This document shows positions 8,701 through 16,246 of a stretch of 64,000 nucleotides of DNA, one piece after another; positions within the stretch are counted from its first letter, which is position 1; each line of letters opens with the position of its first letter. The position numbers and the translations under genes were made by a program. This DNA comes from Streptomyces sp. NBC_01262 (lineage in GTDB: Bacteria > Actinomycetota > Actinomycetes > Streptomycetales > Streptomycetaceae). Below the pieces are notes generated by a model, which saw only the letters and a program-made list of their open reading frames with translations, made no database searches and was not told the DNA's origin. The DNA is taken from assembly GCF_036226365.1 (NCBI RefSeq), contig NZ_CP108462.1, positions 7,906,501 to 7,970,500 of the forward strand. The letters run 5' to 3'.

Positions 8701-9411
8701 GCCGATGTCCCACGCCTCGTCGTCCCCGCCGGCGCTGGCGTCGCTCGCCCGCGTACCGCCCGCCGCCAGCACGGTGGCGACGATCGCGTCGGTCCGGCCC
8801 AGCAGCTCGTACAGTCCGGCGTCCGCGCCCCGCAGCGAACCGCAGTACACCGGCAGCGCGTTGGCGCCCTTCGCCTCGATCGCCTCGCACAGCGTGTCGA
8901 CGAAGGCGGTGTTCCCCGACAGCTCGTGCGCCCGGTAGAACAGCACACCGACCGTCGGCCGGCCCTCCTCGTACGCGTACGAGCCGTGCGTCCCGAAGTC
9001 CGGCATCGCGGCGGGCGGTTCGAAGCCCTCACCCGTCAGCAGCACGGTGTCCGACAGGAACCGGGTCAGCTCCCGCAGGTTCTCCGGCCCGCCCTGCACC
9101 AGATACCGCAGCGCCTCCGCCACCACGCCCGCCGGGACGGACGAATCGGCCATCAGCTCGGCGTCCGGCACGGCCTCACCGGACAGCAGCACGGTGGGAA
9201 TCCCCGAAGCGCGCAGGGCCGCGAGCCCGTCCTCCCAGGCCCGCTTGCCGCCGAGCAGCCGTACGACCGCGATGTCGGCGCCCGCCAGCAGCGCGGGCAG
9301 CTCGTCGGCGACACCGACCCGGGTCGGGTTGCCGATCCGGTACGCCGCGCCCGAAGCGCGGGCCGCCAGCAGGTCGGTGTCGGCGGTGGACAGCAGAAGT
9401 ACGGTGCTCAC
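5758..9411 (-). CDS. cobN: Cobaltochelatase large subunit CobN
   Basis: A 1217-aa CobN/BchH-family metallochelatase that inserts cobalt into hydrogenobyrinic acid a,c-diamide. Characteristic blocks include VMIQPPRGFGENP, YHDPDMPPSHHYMAAYRWLE, IVHMGKHGTMEWLPGKGLGL, and near the C-terminus ARVVNPRWMAAMRRHGYKG. The GTG start at 9409-9411 overlaps the cobQ stop (GTGA). A much longer upstream extension in the same frame is antisense-like Arg/Gly-rich sequence over cobQ and is rejected. Length is normal for CobN. Its partner is the fused ChlI/D protein encoded just downstream. Confidence 0.95.
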   Translation of the reverse strand: MSTVLLLSTADTDLLAARASGAAYRIGNPTRVGVADELPALLAGADIAVVRLLGGKRAWEDGLAALRASGIPTVLLSGEAVPDAELMADSSVPAGVVAEALRYLVQGGPENLRELTRFLSDTVLLTGEGFEPPAAMPDFGTHGSYAYEEGRPTVGVLFYRAHELSGNTAFVDTLCEAIEAKGANALPVYCGSLRGADAGLYELLGRTDAIVATVLAAGGTRASDASAGGDDEAWDIGALAELDVPVLQGLCLTSSQAAWEASDAALSPMDAAMQVAIPEFDGRLITVPFSFKEEGPDGVPVYAADPERAARVAGIAVRHAALKHKPNADKRLAVVFTAYPTKHSRVGNAVGLDTPASAVRLLDALRAAGYGVDDYPDNGDELIHRLIAAGGHDVEWLTEEQLASAPARVPLADYQRWFAGLDAGLREGMLRHWGEAPGNLYVDGDDIVLASLQFGNVVVMIQPPRGFGENPIAIYHDPDMPPSHHYMAAYRWLELSFGADAIVHMGKHGTMEWLPGKGLGLSSGCAPDAVLGELPLVYPFIVNDPGEGTQAKRRGHATVVDHLVPPMARADSYGDLAKLEQLLDEYALVSDLDPTKAPAVRSQIWTLVRAAELHHDLHVDDQPDDDAFDEFVMHIDGWLCEIKDVQIRDGLHILGGGPVDEARVNLVLAVLRSSQVWGGVGGALPGLRAALAASFGLEEKSLLAEPGARVAVPAELSALADGPARTASDAVDLLEALARRLAEAMEAGGWEPKAASQVVADALGGREVPDAVRVLEFAAEEVVPRLARTTDEIDNILRALRGGYVPAGPSGSPTRGLVNVLPTGRNFYSVDPKAIPSRLAWDVGTALADSLLARHLADTGAYPKSVGLTVWGTSCMRTQGDDIAEILALLGCRPVWDDASRRVTGFEVVGLEELARPRIDVTVRISGFFRDAFPHVVALIDDAVRAVAELDEPAEQNFVRAHADEDTAEHGDRRRATARIFGSKPGAYGAGLLPLIDARNWRSDADLAEVYAVWGGYAYGRGLDGRAARGDMEASFRRIQVAAKNVDTREHDLVDADDYFQYHGGMVAMVRHLTGVSPEAYVGDSAMTDQVKTRTLGEETHRVFRARVVNPRWMAAMRRHGYKGAFEMAATVDYLFGYDATAGVVDDWMYERLAAEYVFSPENREFMEKSNPWALRGISERLLEAAERGLWAEPQSATLDRLRETYLQLEGELEGDA

Positions 9412-10901
9412 GGTGCCCCCGGGGCTACGAAGGGGAGGCCGGCGGGTGCGCCGTCCTCGATCAGGCGCATCAGCGCGTCGGTGTCGGCGTGCTCCTCGAT
9501 CAGGTCGCCGAGGCGGTCCAGTTGCTCCTCGCGCAGCGCGTTGAACGCGGTGTCGGGCGCCGGTACGAAGCGCCGCCCGGCGGCGTCCGCCACCCGGCGC
9601 AGAAAGGCCCGCCGGAAACCGTCGCTTTCGAGCGAGCCGTGCCAGTGCGTGCCCCAGACGGCCCCGACCCGGCAGCCGTCCAGGAAGGTCTCGTCCCCAC
9701 CGAGTACATCGGCGACCCCATGGTGGATCTCGTACCCCTCCACAGGCTCCCCGTACGCCTTCCCGGAGGGGCGGGCGAGAGTCTTCTCCGGCGCGAAGCG
9801 CACGCGCACCGGCAGCATCCCGAGCCCGTCCACCGTCCCGGCCCGCGACTCGATCTCGTCCTCGATCGACTCGCCCAGCATCTGGAACCCGCCACAGATC
9901 CCCAGCACCGGGCGGCCCTGCGCCACCCGCCCGGCTACGGCGTCGGCCAGCCCGCGCGCCCGCAGCCACGCCAGTGCCTTCACCGTCCCGCGAGTGCCCG
10001 GCAGCACCACCAGATCCGCGTCCGCCAGCTCCTCGGGCCGGTCCGCGAACCGCACCACCACCCCGGGCTCCGCCGCCAGCGCGTCCACATCCGTGAAGTT
10101 CGACATCAGCGGCACCGCCACCACGGCCACCCGCAGCACGTCCTCGCCGTACGGCGGCGCCGCGCTGCGCTCCCGGGCGATCTCCAGCCCGTCCTCCTGG
10201 TCGATCCCCAGCCCCTGCCGGTGCGGCAGCACCCCGTAGAACCGCCGCCCGGTCAGCCCGCGCAGCATCTCCAGCCCCGGTTCCAGCAACGACACATCGC
10301 CCCGGAACTTGTTCACGATGTACCCCGCCACCAGCGCCTGGTCCTGCGCGCTCAGCAACGCCGTCGTCCCGAAGAACGACGCGAACACCCCACCCCTGTC
10401 GATGTCCCCGACCACGACCACCGGTAGCCGCGCGGCACGCGCAAGCCCCATGTTGACGATGTCCCCCTGCCGGAGGTTGATCTCCGCCGGGCTGCCCGCC
10501 CCCTCGCAGATCACCGCGTCGTACTGCCCCCGCAGTTCCTCCAGGCAGCCGACCACCGTCTCCAGCAACTGCGCCCGGCGCCCGTTGTGGTACCCACGGG
10601 CGCTCATCTCCCCGACTGGCTTTCCCAGCAGCACCACCTGGCTCGTGCGGTCCCCACCGGGCTTGAGCAGCACGGGATTCATCAGCGCCGTCGGCTCCAC
10701 CCGCGCGGCCTGCGCCTGCATGGCCTGCGCACGCCCGATTTCGGCGCCCTCCCGGGTCACGTACGAATTCAGGGACATGTTCTGCGCCTTGAACGGCGCG
10801 ACGGAGACGCCCTGACGGGTGAGCCAGCGGCAGATGCCGGCGGTGACCACGCTCTTGCCGGCATCGGAGGTGGTCCCGGCCACCAGCAGCGCGCCGTTCA
10901 C
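9408..10901 (-). CDS. cobQ: Cobyric acid synthase
   Basis: A 497-aa ATP- and glutamine-dependent amidase that amidates carboxylates b, d, e and g of adenosylcobyrinic acid diamide. The N-terminal ATPase domain shows LLVAGTTSDAGKSVVTAGIC and APFKAQNMSLNS. The C-terminal glutamine amidotransferase domain has the Cys nucleophile motif GICGGFQMLGES and EGYEIHHG. The GTG at 10899-10901 overlaps the cbiB stop (GTGA). It sits directly after the second 72-bp repeat, so the bases just ahead of the start (GGACGGGCTGAA) come from the repeat and there is no strong independent ribosome binding site. Upstream frame extension is repeat sequence. Confidence 0.94.
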   Translation of the reverse strand: MNGALLVAGTTSDAGKSVVTAGICRWLTRQGVSVAPFKAQNMSLNSYVTREGAEIGRAQAMQAQAARVEPTALMNPVLLKPGGDRTSQVVLLGKPVGEMSARGYHNGRRAQLLETVVGCLEELRGQYDAVICEGAGSPAEINLRQGDIVNMGLARAARLPVVVVGDIDRGGVFASFFGTTALLSAQDQALVAGYIVNKFRGDVSLLEPGLEMLRGLTGRRFYGVLPHRQGLGIDQEDGLEIARERSAAPPYGEDVLRVAVVAVPLMSNFTDVDALAAEPGVVVRFADRPEELADADLVVLPGTRGTVKALAWLRARGLADAVAGRVAQGRPVLGICGGFQMLGESIEDEIESRAGTVDGLGMLPVRVRFAPEKTLARPSGKAYGEPVEGYEIHHGVADVLGGDETFLDGCRVGAVWGTHWHGSLESDGFRRAFLRRVADAAGRRFVPAPDTAFNALREEQLDRLGDLIEEHADTDALMRLIEDGAPAGLPFVAPGAP

Positions 10902-11944
10902 TTCAGCCCGTCCGGCGTTTGAGGACACGCCCGAAGGGCGTTCGGGGTCCGGGGCGGAGCCCCGGTTTCGGGAAGGGGCGGGGTGGGGGAGAAAACCGCC
11001 CACGCCAGCCGCCCACCCACCGCAGCCGCCAACGCGAGCGCGCTCACGCGCCGCGAAAGCTGCACCGCCCGCTCTATGTCACGCACCTCGACCGCCCGGT
11101 TCCCCCCACCCAGTACGGGCCGGTGCTCAACCCGCCCCCCATACGCGAGCGTCCCCCCGAGCCGAACCCCCAGCGCCCCCGCGAACGACGACTCGACCGG
11201 CCCCGCGTTGGGGCTCGGGTGCTTCGCACCATCCGTGCGCCACGCCCGCCACGCCCCCCGCCGGTCGGGCCCGGCGAGCACCGTCAGCGCGGCCGTCAGC
11301 CGGGCGCCCGGCCATCCGGCGACGTCGTCCAGCCGGGCCGAGGCCCAGCCGAACCGCCGGAAGCGCGGCGACCGGTGCCCGACCATCGCGTCCAGCGTGT
11401 TGACGGCCCGGAAACCGACCAGCCCCGGTACGCCTCCCAACGCGCCCCAGACCAGGGCGCCCACCACCGCATCGGAGGTGTTCTCGGCCACCGACTCCAC
11501 CACCGCCCGCGCGATCTCCCGCTCGTCCAGAGCCTTCGGGTCCCGCCCGCACAGATGCGGCAGCCGCTCCCGTGCCGCCGTCAGATCCCCGGCCTCCAGG
11601 GCCGCGCCGACCGTCCGGGCCTCGCGCCGCAGCGAAGTGCCGCCGAGCACCGCCCAGGTGGCGGCCGCGGTGAGCCCGGCGGACGCGGTGGGGGAGGAGC
11701 GTACGGCCCGTGCGCCGAGCACTGCGGCGCCGACCGCACCGCCCGCGCACAGCGCGGTGTAGAGCGCGCCCCGGCCCCGGTTGTTGCGCCACATCACGCG
11801 CTCCAGCGCGCCCGCGGCGCGTCCGAAGGCGGCGACGGGATGTCCGCGCCGGGGGTCGGCGAACGTGAGGTCGGCCAGCCAGCCAAGTGCCGCGCCACAG
11901 GCGAAGACACCGGCGCCGGCCGGCGCTGTGCGATCCGCTGCCAC
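10898..11944 (-). CDS. cbiB: Adenosylcobinamide-phosphate synthase CbiB/CobD, repeat-derived tail
   Basis: A 348-aa integral membrane protein that attaches aminopropanol (or its phosphate) to cobyric acid. Family blocks are WLADLTFADPRRGHPVAAFG, ARAVVESVAENTSDAVVGAL, FRAVNTLDAMVGHRS and HPSPNAGPVESSFAGALGV. It is the first gene after the B12 riboswitch. The GTG at 11942-11944 is the best start. A small hairpin CCCGCC-AC-GGCGGG lies 8 nt upstream and could mask the ribosome binding site. The last 24 codons, PETGAPPRTPNALRACPQTP plus DGLK, are encoded entirely by the 72-bp repeat, so the natural C-terminus has been replaced or extended. Confidence 0.93.
   Translation of the reverse strand: MAADRTAPAGAGVFACGAALGWLADLTFADPRRGHPVAAFGRAAGALERVMWRNNRGRGALYTALCAGGAVGAAVLGARAVRSSPTASAGLTAAATWAVLGGTSLRREARTVGAALEAGDLTAARERLPHLCGRDPKALDEREIARAVVESVAENTSDAVVGALVWGALGGVPGLVGFRAVNTLDAMVGHRSPRFRRFGWASARLDDVAGWPGARLTAALTVLAGPDRRGAWRAWRTDGAKHPSPNAGPVESSFAGALGVRLGGTLAYGGRVEHRPVLGGGNRAVEVRDIERAVQLSRRVSALALAAAVGGRLAWAVFSPTPPLPETGAPPRTPNALRACPQTPDGLK
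10902..10973 (-). repeat. 72-bp hairpin repeat, copy 2 (coding inside cbiB 3' end)
   Basis: Identical over 72 bases to 5666-5737. In this copy the repeat is read through as the C-terminal 24 codons of cbiB, and the TGA that follows its end overlaps the GTG of cobQ. It therefore supplies a protein tail and the stop/start junction. Its two GC-rich hairpins sit in the mRNA just before the cobQ start. Confidence 0.9.
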
Positions 11945-12039
11945 GGGATCAGCCCGCCGTGGCGGGGTCGTGCGAACGGCGGCTGCCGCGCATGGCTGAT
12001 GTCCTCACTCAGGGTCCGCGCCCTGGTTCGACTGTGACC
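11945..12039 (-). promoter_or_regulatory. cbiB 5' region: expression platform of the B12 riboswitch
   Basis: 95 nt between the aptamer and the cbiB GTG. CCCGCC-AC-GGCGGG (11953-11966) stands 8 nt before the start, where a ribosome binding site should be, and no unstructured AGGAGG is present. This fits a leader that controls translation. Confidence 0.5.
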
Positions 12040-12206
12040 GGTGGCGAGAGTCTCCTGGCTCCCGGATCGGCACACCTCCGGCCTTCCAGCCCGCGTACGG
12101 GCCGTGGCCGAGTGCGGAGGTGCACTCCCCGGTGACAGTGGCGGGACCGCGCCGGATTCACACCGGACTTCCTCTCCTGCCGCCGCTTGGCATCCGCAAC
12201 TCCACC
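12040..12206 (-). ncRNA. Cobalamin riboswitch
   Basis: On the minus strand the leader contains the classic B12 aptamer landmarks in order: GGAAGTCCGGTGTGAATCCG, the B12 box CGCCACTGTCACC (about 12131-12143), and GGGAGCCAGGAGACTC (about 12047-12062). The terminal stem GGTGG/CCACC closes at 12202-12206 and 12040-12044. It lies 95 nt upstream of cbiB, the first gene of the cob operon, so product feedback is the expected logic. There is no obvious U-tract terminator between aptamer and gene. A hairpin over the region just before the cbiB start suggests control of translation. Confidence 0.95.
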
Positions 12207-12252
12207 ACGTGCGCCAATGCCCGTCAACTCACCCTTGACCTGCAATGGAAGA

Positions 12253-12268
12253 TGTGTGAATCCACACA
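12253..12268. promoter_or_regulatory. Perfect dyad TGTGTG-N4-CACACA upstream of the B12 leader
   Basis: A 16-bp perfect inverted repeat between the pit-operon terminator and the riboswitch, in the region where the cob operon promoter should be. It looks like a transcription-factor operator, but I cannot assign it to a known regulator. No convincing -10/-35 pair was found next to it. Confidence 0.4.
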
Positions 12269-12280
12269 CGAGTGCATAAA

Positions 12281-12317
12281 GCGAGCGGGGCACGGACCAG
12301 GTCCGTGCCCCGCTCGC
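12281..12317 (-). terminator. Strong GC hairpin ending the pit operon
   Basis: A 17-bp perfect stem (GCGAGCGGGGCACGGAC and its complement) with a CAG loop, without a U-tract, as is common in Streptomyces. It lies 27 nt after the stop of the small membrane protein gene and separates the phosphate transporter operon from the downstream riboswitch/cob operon on the same strand. Confidence 0.85.
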
Positions 12318-12343
12318 GCAAGGTGCCGTGCTGCCGCCCCGCG

Positions 12344-12541
12344 TCAGTTCACGATCAGGAAGATCCCGTACGCAACTGCCGCCGCGCACAGCGCGAAGGC
12401 GGCGTACGCGCCCGTGCGGGCCACCGTCGCGCCCTCCTTGGCGAGGCCGACGATGCCCAGGGAGAAGAGGCCGACGAGGCCGACGGTGACGGCGAGGCTG
12501 ACTCCGAAGACGGAGCCGAGGGCTGCCCAGTCGATGCTCAT
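12344..12541 (-). CDS. 65-aa small membrane protein downstream of pit
   Basis: A 65-aa protein with two predicted membrane segments, roughly residues 10-28 and 42-63, joined by a short Lys/Glu/Arg-containing loop. It begins MSIDWAALGSVFGVSLAV, and the ATG at 12539-12541 has AAGGAC upstream. The gap to the pit stop is 13 nt, so the two are co-transcribed. No catalytic motif is visible. The location suggests a small accessory protein of the phosphate transporter, which is inference. A longer in-frame reading upstream is Pro/Arg-rich antisense sequence and is rejected. Confidence 0.85.
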   Translation of the reverse strand: MSIDWAALGSVFGVSLAVTVGLVGLFSLGIVGLAKEGATVARTGAYAAFALCAAAVAYGIFLIVN

Positions 12542-12554
12542 GATGCTGCTGTCC

Positions 12555-13817
12555 TTAGAGGGTGGTGGGCTGGGCGGCGGGCGCGGCCGGTGCCACCGGG
12601 GCCGGGGCAGCGGCCGGGGCCGGGATGGTGGCGGTGAGCGGGCCGGCCGGCGGCGGGGTGACGGCGGCGATGGCGGTGGTGACGACGCCGGGCGCCTCCG
12701 CCTCTGCCTCCGCCTCCACCTCGTTGACGTTGGTGTGGTCGACCGGCTTGCGCCGCGCGGCGACCCAGATGGTCGCGCAGGCGGCGGCCGCCAGGGCCGC
12801 GACGACGCCGACACCCCAGTCGCCCTGGTCGGCCAGCAGCGCGGCGCCGGCGGCGACGAGGCCGGCGGCCGGCAGCGTCAGCGCCCAGGCGACGAGCATG
12901 CGGCCGGCGGTGCTCCAGCGGATGACGCCGCCCTTGCGGCCGAGACCGGCGCCCATGACGGAGCCGGAGACGACGTGCGTCGTGGAGAGCGAGAAGCCGA
13001 GGTGGGAGGAGGCCAGGATCACGGTCGCCGCGCCCGTCTGGGCGGCGAAGCCCTGCGGGGGCTGGATGTCGGTGATGCCCTTGCCCATGGTGCGGATGAT
13101 CCGCCAGCCGCCGATGAAGGTGCCGAGCGCGATGGCGAGACCGGCCGAGACGATGACCCACAGTGGCGGGTCGGCGTCGGGGGCGATGACCTTGCCGGTG
13201 ACGAGGGCGAGGGTGATCACGCCCATGGTCTTCTGCGCGTCGTTCGTGCCGTGCGCCAGCGAGACCAGGCCGGCCGAGGCGATCTGGCCGGCGCGGTAGC
13301 CCTTGGCGGTGGTCTTGGGGTCGGCGTCGCGGCCGATCCGGTAGGTGAGGCGGGTCGCCAGCAGCGCGGCGATACCGGCCACGACCGGGGCGGCGATGGC
13401 CGGGATGAGGACCTTCTCGGCGACCGCGTCGCCGTTGACCCCGGACAGGCCGACGGAGGCGACGGTGGCGCCGATCAGACCACCCATCAGGGCGTGCGAG
13501 GAACTGGACGGCAGACCGAGATACCAGGTCACCAGGTTCCACAGGATCGCGCCGACCAGACCGGCGAAGATCACTTCCGGCTGGACACCGGCGCTCTCGT
13601 CGATGATGCCCTTGGAGATGGTCAGGGCGACCTCGACGGAGATGAAGGCACCGACAAGATTGAGGCCGGCGGACATGGCCACCGCCGTCTTGGGCTTGAG
13701 CGCGCCAGTGGAGATGGTGGTTGCCATCGCATTGGCGGTGTCGTGGAAACCGTTCGTGAAGTCGAACACGAGAGCGGTAACGATCACGATTCCGATCAGG
13801 AGCGTGATGTGTTCCAT
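12555..13817 (-). CDS. pit: PiT-family low-affinity phosphate transporter
   Basis: A 420-aa multi-pass membrane protein of the PiT family (inorganic phosphate symport). The two family signatures are present: DFTNGFHDTANAMATTISTG near the N-terminus and SLAHGTNDAQKTMGVITLA in the second half. The C-terminal 70 residues form an Ala/Pro/Glu-rich cytoplasmic tail without transporter homology. A PHO box lies about 55 nt upstream, so transcription should respond to phosphate through PhoR-PhoP. It is followed by a 65-aa membrane protein. Pit genes under PhoP control are known in S. coelicolor. Confidence 0.94.
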   Translation of the reverse strand: MEHITLLIGIVIVTALVFDFTNGFHDTANAMATTISTGALKPKTAVAMSAGLNLVGAFISVEVALTISKGIIDESAGVQPEVIFAGLVGAILWNLVTWYLGLPSSSSHALMGGLIGATVASVGLSGVNGDAVAEKVLIPAIAAPVVAGIAALLATRLTYRIGRDADPKTTAKGYRAGQIASAGLVSLAHGTNDAQKTMGVITLALVTGKVIAPDADPPLWVIVSAGLAIALGTFIGGWRIIRTMGKGITDIQPPQGFAAQTGAATVILASSHLGFSLSTTHVVSGSVMGAGLGRKGGVIRWSTAGRMLVAWALTLPAAGLVAAGAALLADQGDWGVGVVAALAAAACATIWVAARRKPVDHTNVNEVEAEAEAEAPGVVTTAIAAVTPPPAGPLTATIPAPAAAPAPVAPAAPAAQPTTL

Positions 13818-13871
13818 TTACCCAGGCAATCGTTCGATCGGACAGTGGCGGTGGCGACCGTACGTAATCCT

Positions 13872-13889
13872 GGTGAACGGAAGGTTAAC
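13872..13889 (-). promoter_or_regulatory. PHO box (PhoP-binding direct repeat)
   Basis: On the minus strand the sequence reads GTTAACC-TTCC-GTTCACC, two copies of the GTTCACC half site 11 nt apart, matching the Streptomyces PHO-box design. It lies upstream of pit and is oriented towards it. Confidence 0.8.
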
Positions 13890-13960
13890 TAGGGGCGGCT
13901 GGGCGGTGGCGGGGCTCTGTGACGCCGAGCGCAGCCCCTGAAGCCTGTCCGGCGGAGGCC

Positions 13961-15352
13961 CTAATGCCGCCCCGAAACCCGGTCCGCGAGCTGCGCCACC
14001 CGGTCCGTCTCCGCGCTGCGTCCGGCCAGCTCACGGCGGTCCGCCCCGCGATACGCCGCGTACATCCCCTGCACCCCGATCCAGCGCAGCGGCTCCGGCT
14101 CCCACTTGCGGACCCGGTGCCCCACCCACGACAGCGCGGTCAGCGCCGTCCCGTGCGCCTGGCCCGAGTCGAGCTGCACGAGATCGCGCAGGGTGCGCGC
14201 GGCGAGGTTCGCCGTCGCCACCCCGCTGCCGACATAGCCGCCCGCCCAGCCGAGCCCGGTCGAGCGGTCCAGCTCCACGGTGGCGCACCAGTCGCGCGGC
14301 ACACCCAGGACGCCCGACCACGCGTGGTCGATGGCGACCCCGGCCGTCGCCGGGAAGAAGCGGACCAGGATGTCGCGCAGCGCCTCGATTGTCGCGGGTT
14401 GTGTACGACCGTCGTTGTCCGTGCGCGAGCCGAAGCGGTACGGCACGCCCCGGCCGCCCAGCGCGATCCGGTCGTCGGCGGTGCGCTGCGCGTACATGTA
14501 GGCGTGCGCCATGTCGCCGAGGGCCTCGCGGCCCTCCCAGCCGATGGTCCGCCAGACGTGCTCGGGCAGCGGCTCGGTCGCGATCATCGAGGAGTTCATC
14601 GGCAGCCAGGTCCGCTTCTGGCCCTTGACGGAGGCGGTGAAGCCCTCCGTGCAGCGCAGCACGTAGGGTGCGCGCACCGTCCCGTAAGCCGTGATCGCGT
14701 GCTTCGGCTGGATCTCGGTCACCGGGGTCGACTCATGGATCACCACCCCCGCGGCCTCCACCACCCTGGCGAGCCCCTGCAGCAGCTTCACCGGATGGAT
14801 GCGCGCCCCGTGCGGAGTCCAGGTGCCGCCCACCGTGCCCGCGATCCGGATCCGCTCGGCGGACTCGGCCGCGCCCAGCAGCAGCCGGTCCTTCTCGCCG
14901 AAGGCGACCTCGGCCTCGTGGAAGGCCTTCAGCCGGGCGAGCTGCGCGGGGGCGTACGCCACCTCCAGCACGCCGCCCTTGTGGACGTCCGCGTCGATGC
15001 CCTCCTCGGCGGCGACCCGCACCACCTCGTCCACGGTGTCGTTCATGGCACGCTGCAGCGCCGCGGCCGCGTCGTGGCCGTGCAGGCGCGCGTAGCGGTC
15101 GCGGCCCGCGATGCCGTTGTAGAGCCAGCCGCCGTTGCGGCCGGAGGCGCCGTAGCCGCAGAACTTCTGCTCCAGGACGACGATGCGCAGGAAGGGCACC
15201 GCCTTCTTCAGGTAGTACGCGGTCCACAGACCGGTGTACCCGCCGCCGACGATGCACACGTCGGCGGTGATGTCGCCCGGCAGCGGCTCGCGCGGCGCGG
15301 GAATGCCCTCCTGTGCGTACCAGAAGGAAATTCCGCCGTTGACGGTGGTCAT
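13961..15352 (-). CDS. FAD-dependent oxidoreductase (DadA/glycine oxidase-like)
   Basis: A 463-aa flavoprotein. The N-terminal Rossmann fold has DVCIVGGGYTGLWTAYYLKK (about residues 31-50) and EQKFCGYGASGRNGGWLYNG. The C-terminal half has GYVGSGVATANLAARTL, the second FAD-contact block of the DAO family. Such proteins oxidise secondary or primary amines such as N-methyl amino acids; the substrate is not predictable. ATG start at 15350-15352. It is divergent from the class II aldolase gene with a 118-nt gap that should hold both promoters. Confidence 0.88.
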   Translation of the reverse strand: MTTVNGGISFWYAQEGIPAPREPLPGDITADVCIVGGGYTGLWTAYYLKKAVPFLRIVVLEQKFCGYGASGRNGGWLYNGIAGRDRYARLHGHDAAAALQRAMNDTVDEVVRVAAEEGIDADVHKGGVLEVAYAPAQLARLKAFHEAEVAFGEKDRLLLGAAESAERIRIAGTVGGTWTPHGARIHPVKLLQGLARVVEAAGVVIHESTPVTEIQPKHAITAYGTVRAPYVLRCTEGFTASVKGQKRTWLPMNSSMIATEPLPEHVWRTIGWEGREALGDMAHAYMYAQRTADDRIALGGRGVPYRFGSRTDNDGRTQPATIEALRDILVRFFPATAGVAIDHAWSGVLGVPRDWCATVELDRSTGLGWAGGYVGSGVATANLAARTLRDLVQLDSGQAHGTALTALSWVGHRVRKWEPEPLRWIGVQGMYAAYRGADRRELAGRSAETDRVAQLADRVSGRH

Positions 15353-15470
15353 TTGAGCCCCTGCAATTCGTATGACTGATCGATGCGGACCGATTGGCGG
15401 GACGTTACTGCGCCCCGGGAGGGCGCGGCAACGACCAACCTGTCAGGATCAGGGACTGGAGGTGCGTCGG

Positions 15471-16160
15471 ATGTCAGAGCAGGACCGTCCGGAGGTACAA
15501 CAGGACGTGCAGGACGCCTGGTCGGCGCTCGTGGCCACGGCTCTGCGTTCCGTCGAGGACGGGCTGGTGGTCGGCACGTCCGGCAATGTCTCCGTACGGG
15601 TCGGCGACCTGGTGCTGGTGACCCCCACCGGCGTCCCCTACGACCGCATCGGCCCCGACGACATCGTCGCCGTGGACCTCGACGGCAAGCAGGTCATGGG
15701 CACGCTCCGCCCCAGCAGCGAACTCCCCATGCACCTGGCCATCTATCTCCACACCGACGCCCGGGCCGTCGTCCACACCCACGCCGTCCACGCCACCGCC
15801 GTCTCCACCCTCCTCTACGAACTCCCGGCCATCCACTACATGGCCGCCGCCCTCGGCGGCAAGATCCGCGTCGCCGACTACGCCACCTACGGCAGCGAGC
15901 AGCTCGCCGCCAACGTCCTGCACGCGCTGCGCGAGCGCACCGGCTGCCTCATCCGCAACCACGGCACGATCGTCTACGGCGACGACCTCGACCAGGCCTA
16001 CGACCGCACCGCCCAGCTCGAATGGATGTGCCAGGTCTGGCTCGCCGCCCGCTCGGTCGACGGCTTCTCCCCCTCCCTGCTCTCCAAGCGCGAACTGGCC
16101 CGCGTGGCGGAGAAACTCCGCGACTACGGCCAGCCCGGTCAGGGCCCGTCCGTCGGCTGA
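15471..16160 (+). CDS. Class II aldolase / adducin family protein (FucA-like)
   Basis: A 229-aa zinc-dependent aldolase-like protein. Family features are GTSGNVSVRVGDLVLVTPTG, SSELPMHLAIY (catalytic Glu), the zinc ligands in VVHTHAVHATAV, and a C-terminal NHGTIVYGDDLDQAYDR. It probably cleaves a sugar-phosphate such as fuculose- or ribulose-phosphate, but the substrate is not evident. The ATG at 15471 is chosen for its GGAGG site 8 nt upstream; a longer in-frame start at 15372 has none. It is followed 86 nt later by a hydrolase gene on the same strand. Confidence 0.9.
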   Translation: MSEQDRPEVQQDVQDAWSALVATALRSVEDGLVVGTSGNVSVRVGDLVLVTPTGVPYDRIGPDDIVAVDLDGKQVMGTLRPSSELPMHLAIYLHTDARAVVHTHAVHATAVSTLLYELPAIHYMAAALGGKIRVADYATYGSEQLAANVLHALRERTGCLIRNHGTIVYGDDLDQAYDRTAQLEWMCQVWLAARSVDGFSPSLLSKRELARVAEKLRDYGQPGQGPSVG

Positions 16161-16246
16161 GGACCGGCCCGGAGGACCGCCCCAGAGGACCGGCCAGGGG
16201 CGCCGCCCACTGGCAGGCGCCGCACCCCCGCCCGACACTGGAGGGG

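Noticed and set aside
9412..9969. N-terminal extension of cobN over cobQ
   Set aside because: Sequence is antisense-like Arg/Gly/Ala; the GTG at 9411 overlapping the cobQ stop is the natural coupled start.
13932..13962. Second MITE end (CCTGTCCGGCGG) after the oxidoreductase gene
   Set aside because: Only 12 of 16 end bases match and no partner end is found nearby; it may be chance or a remnant.
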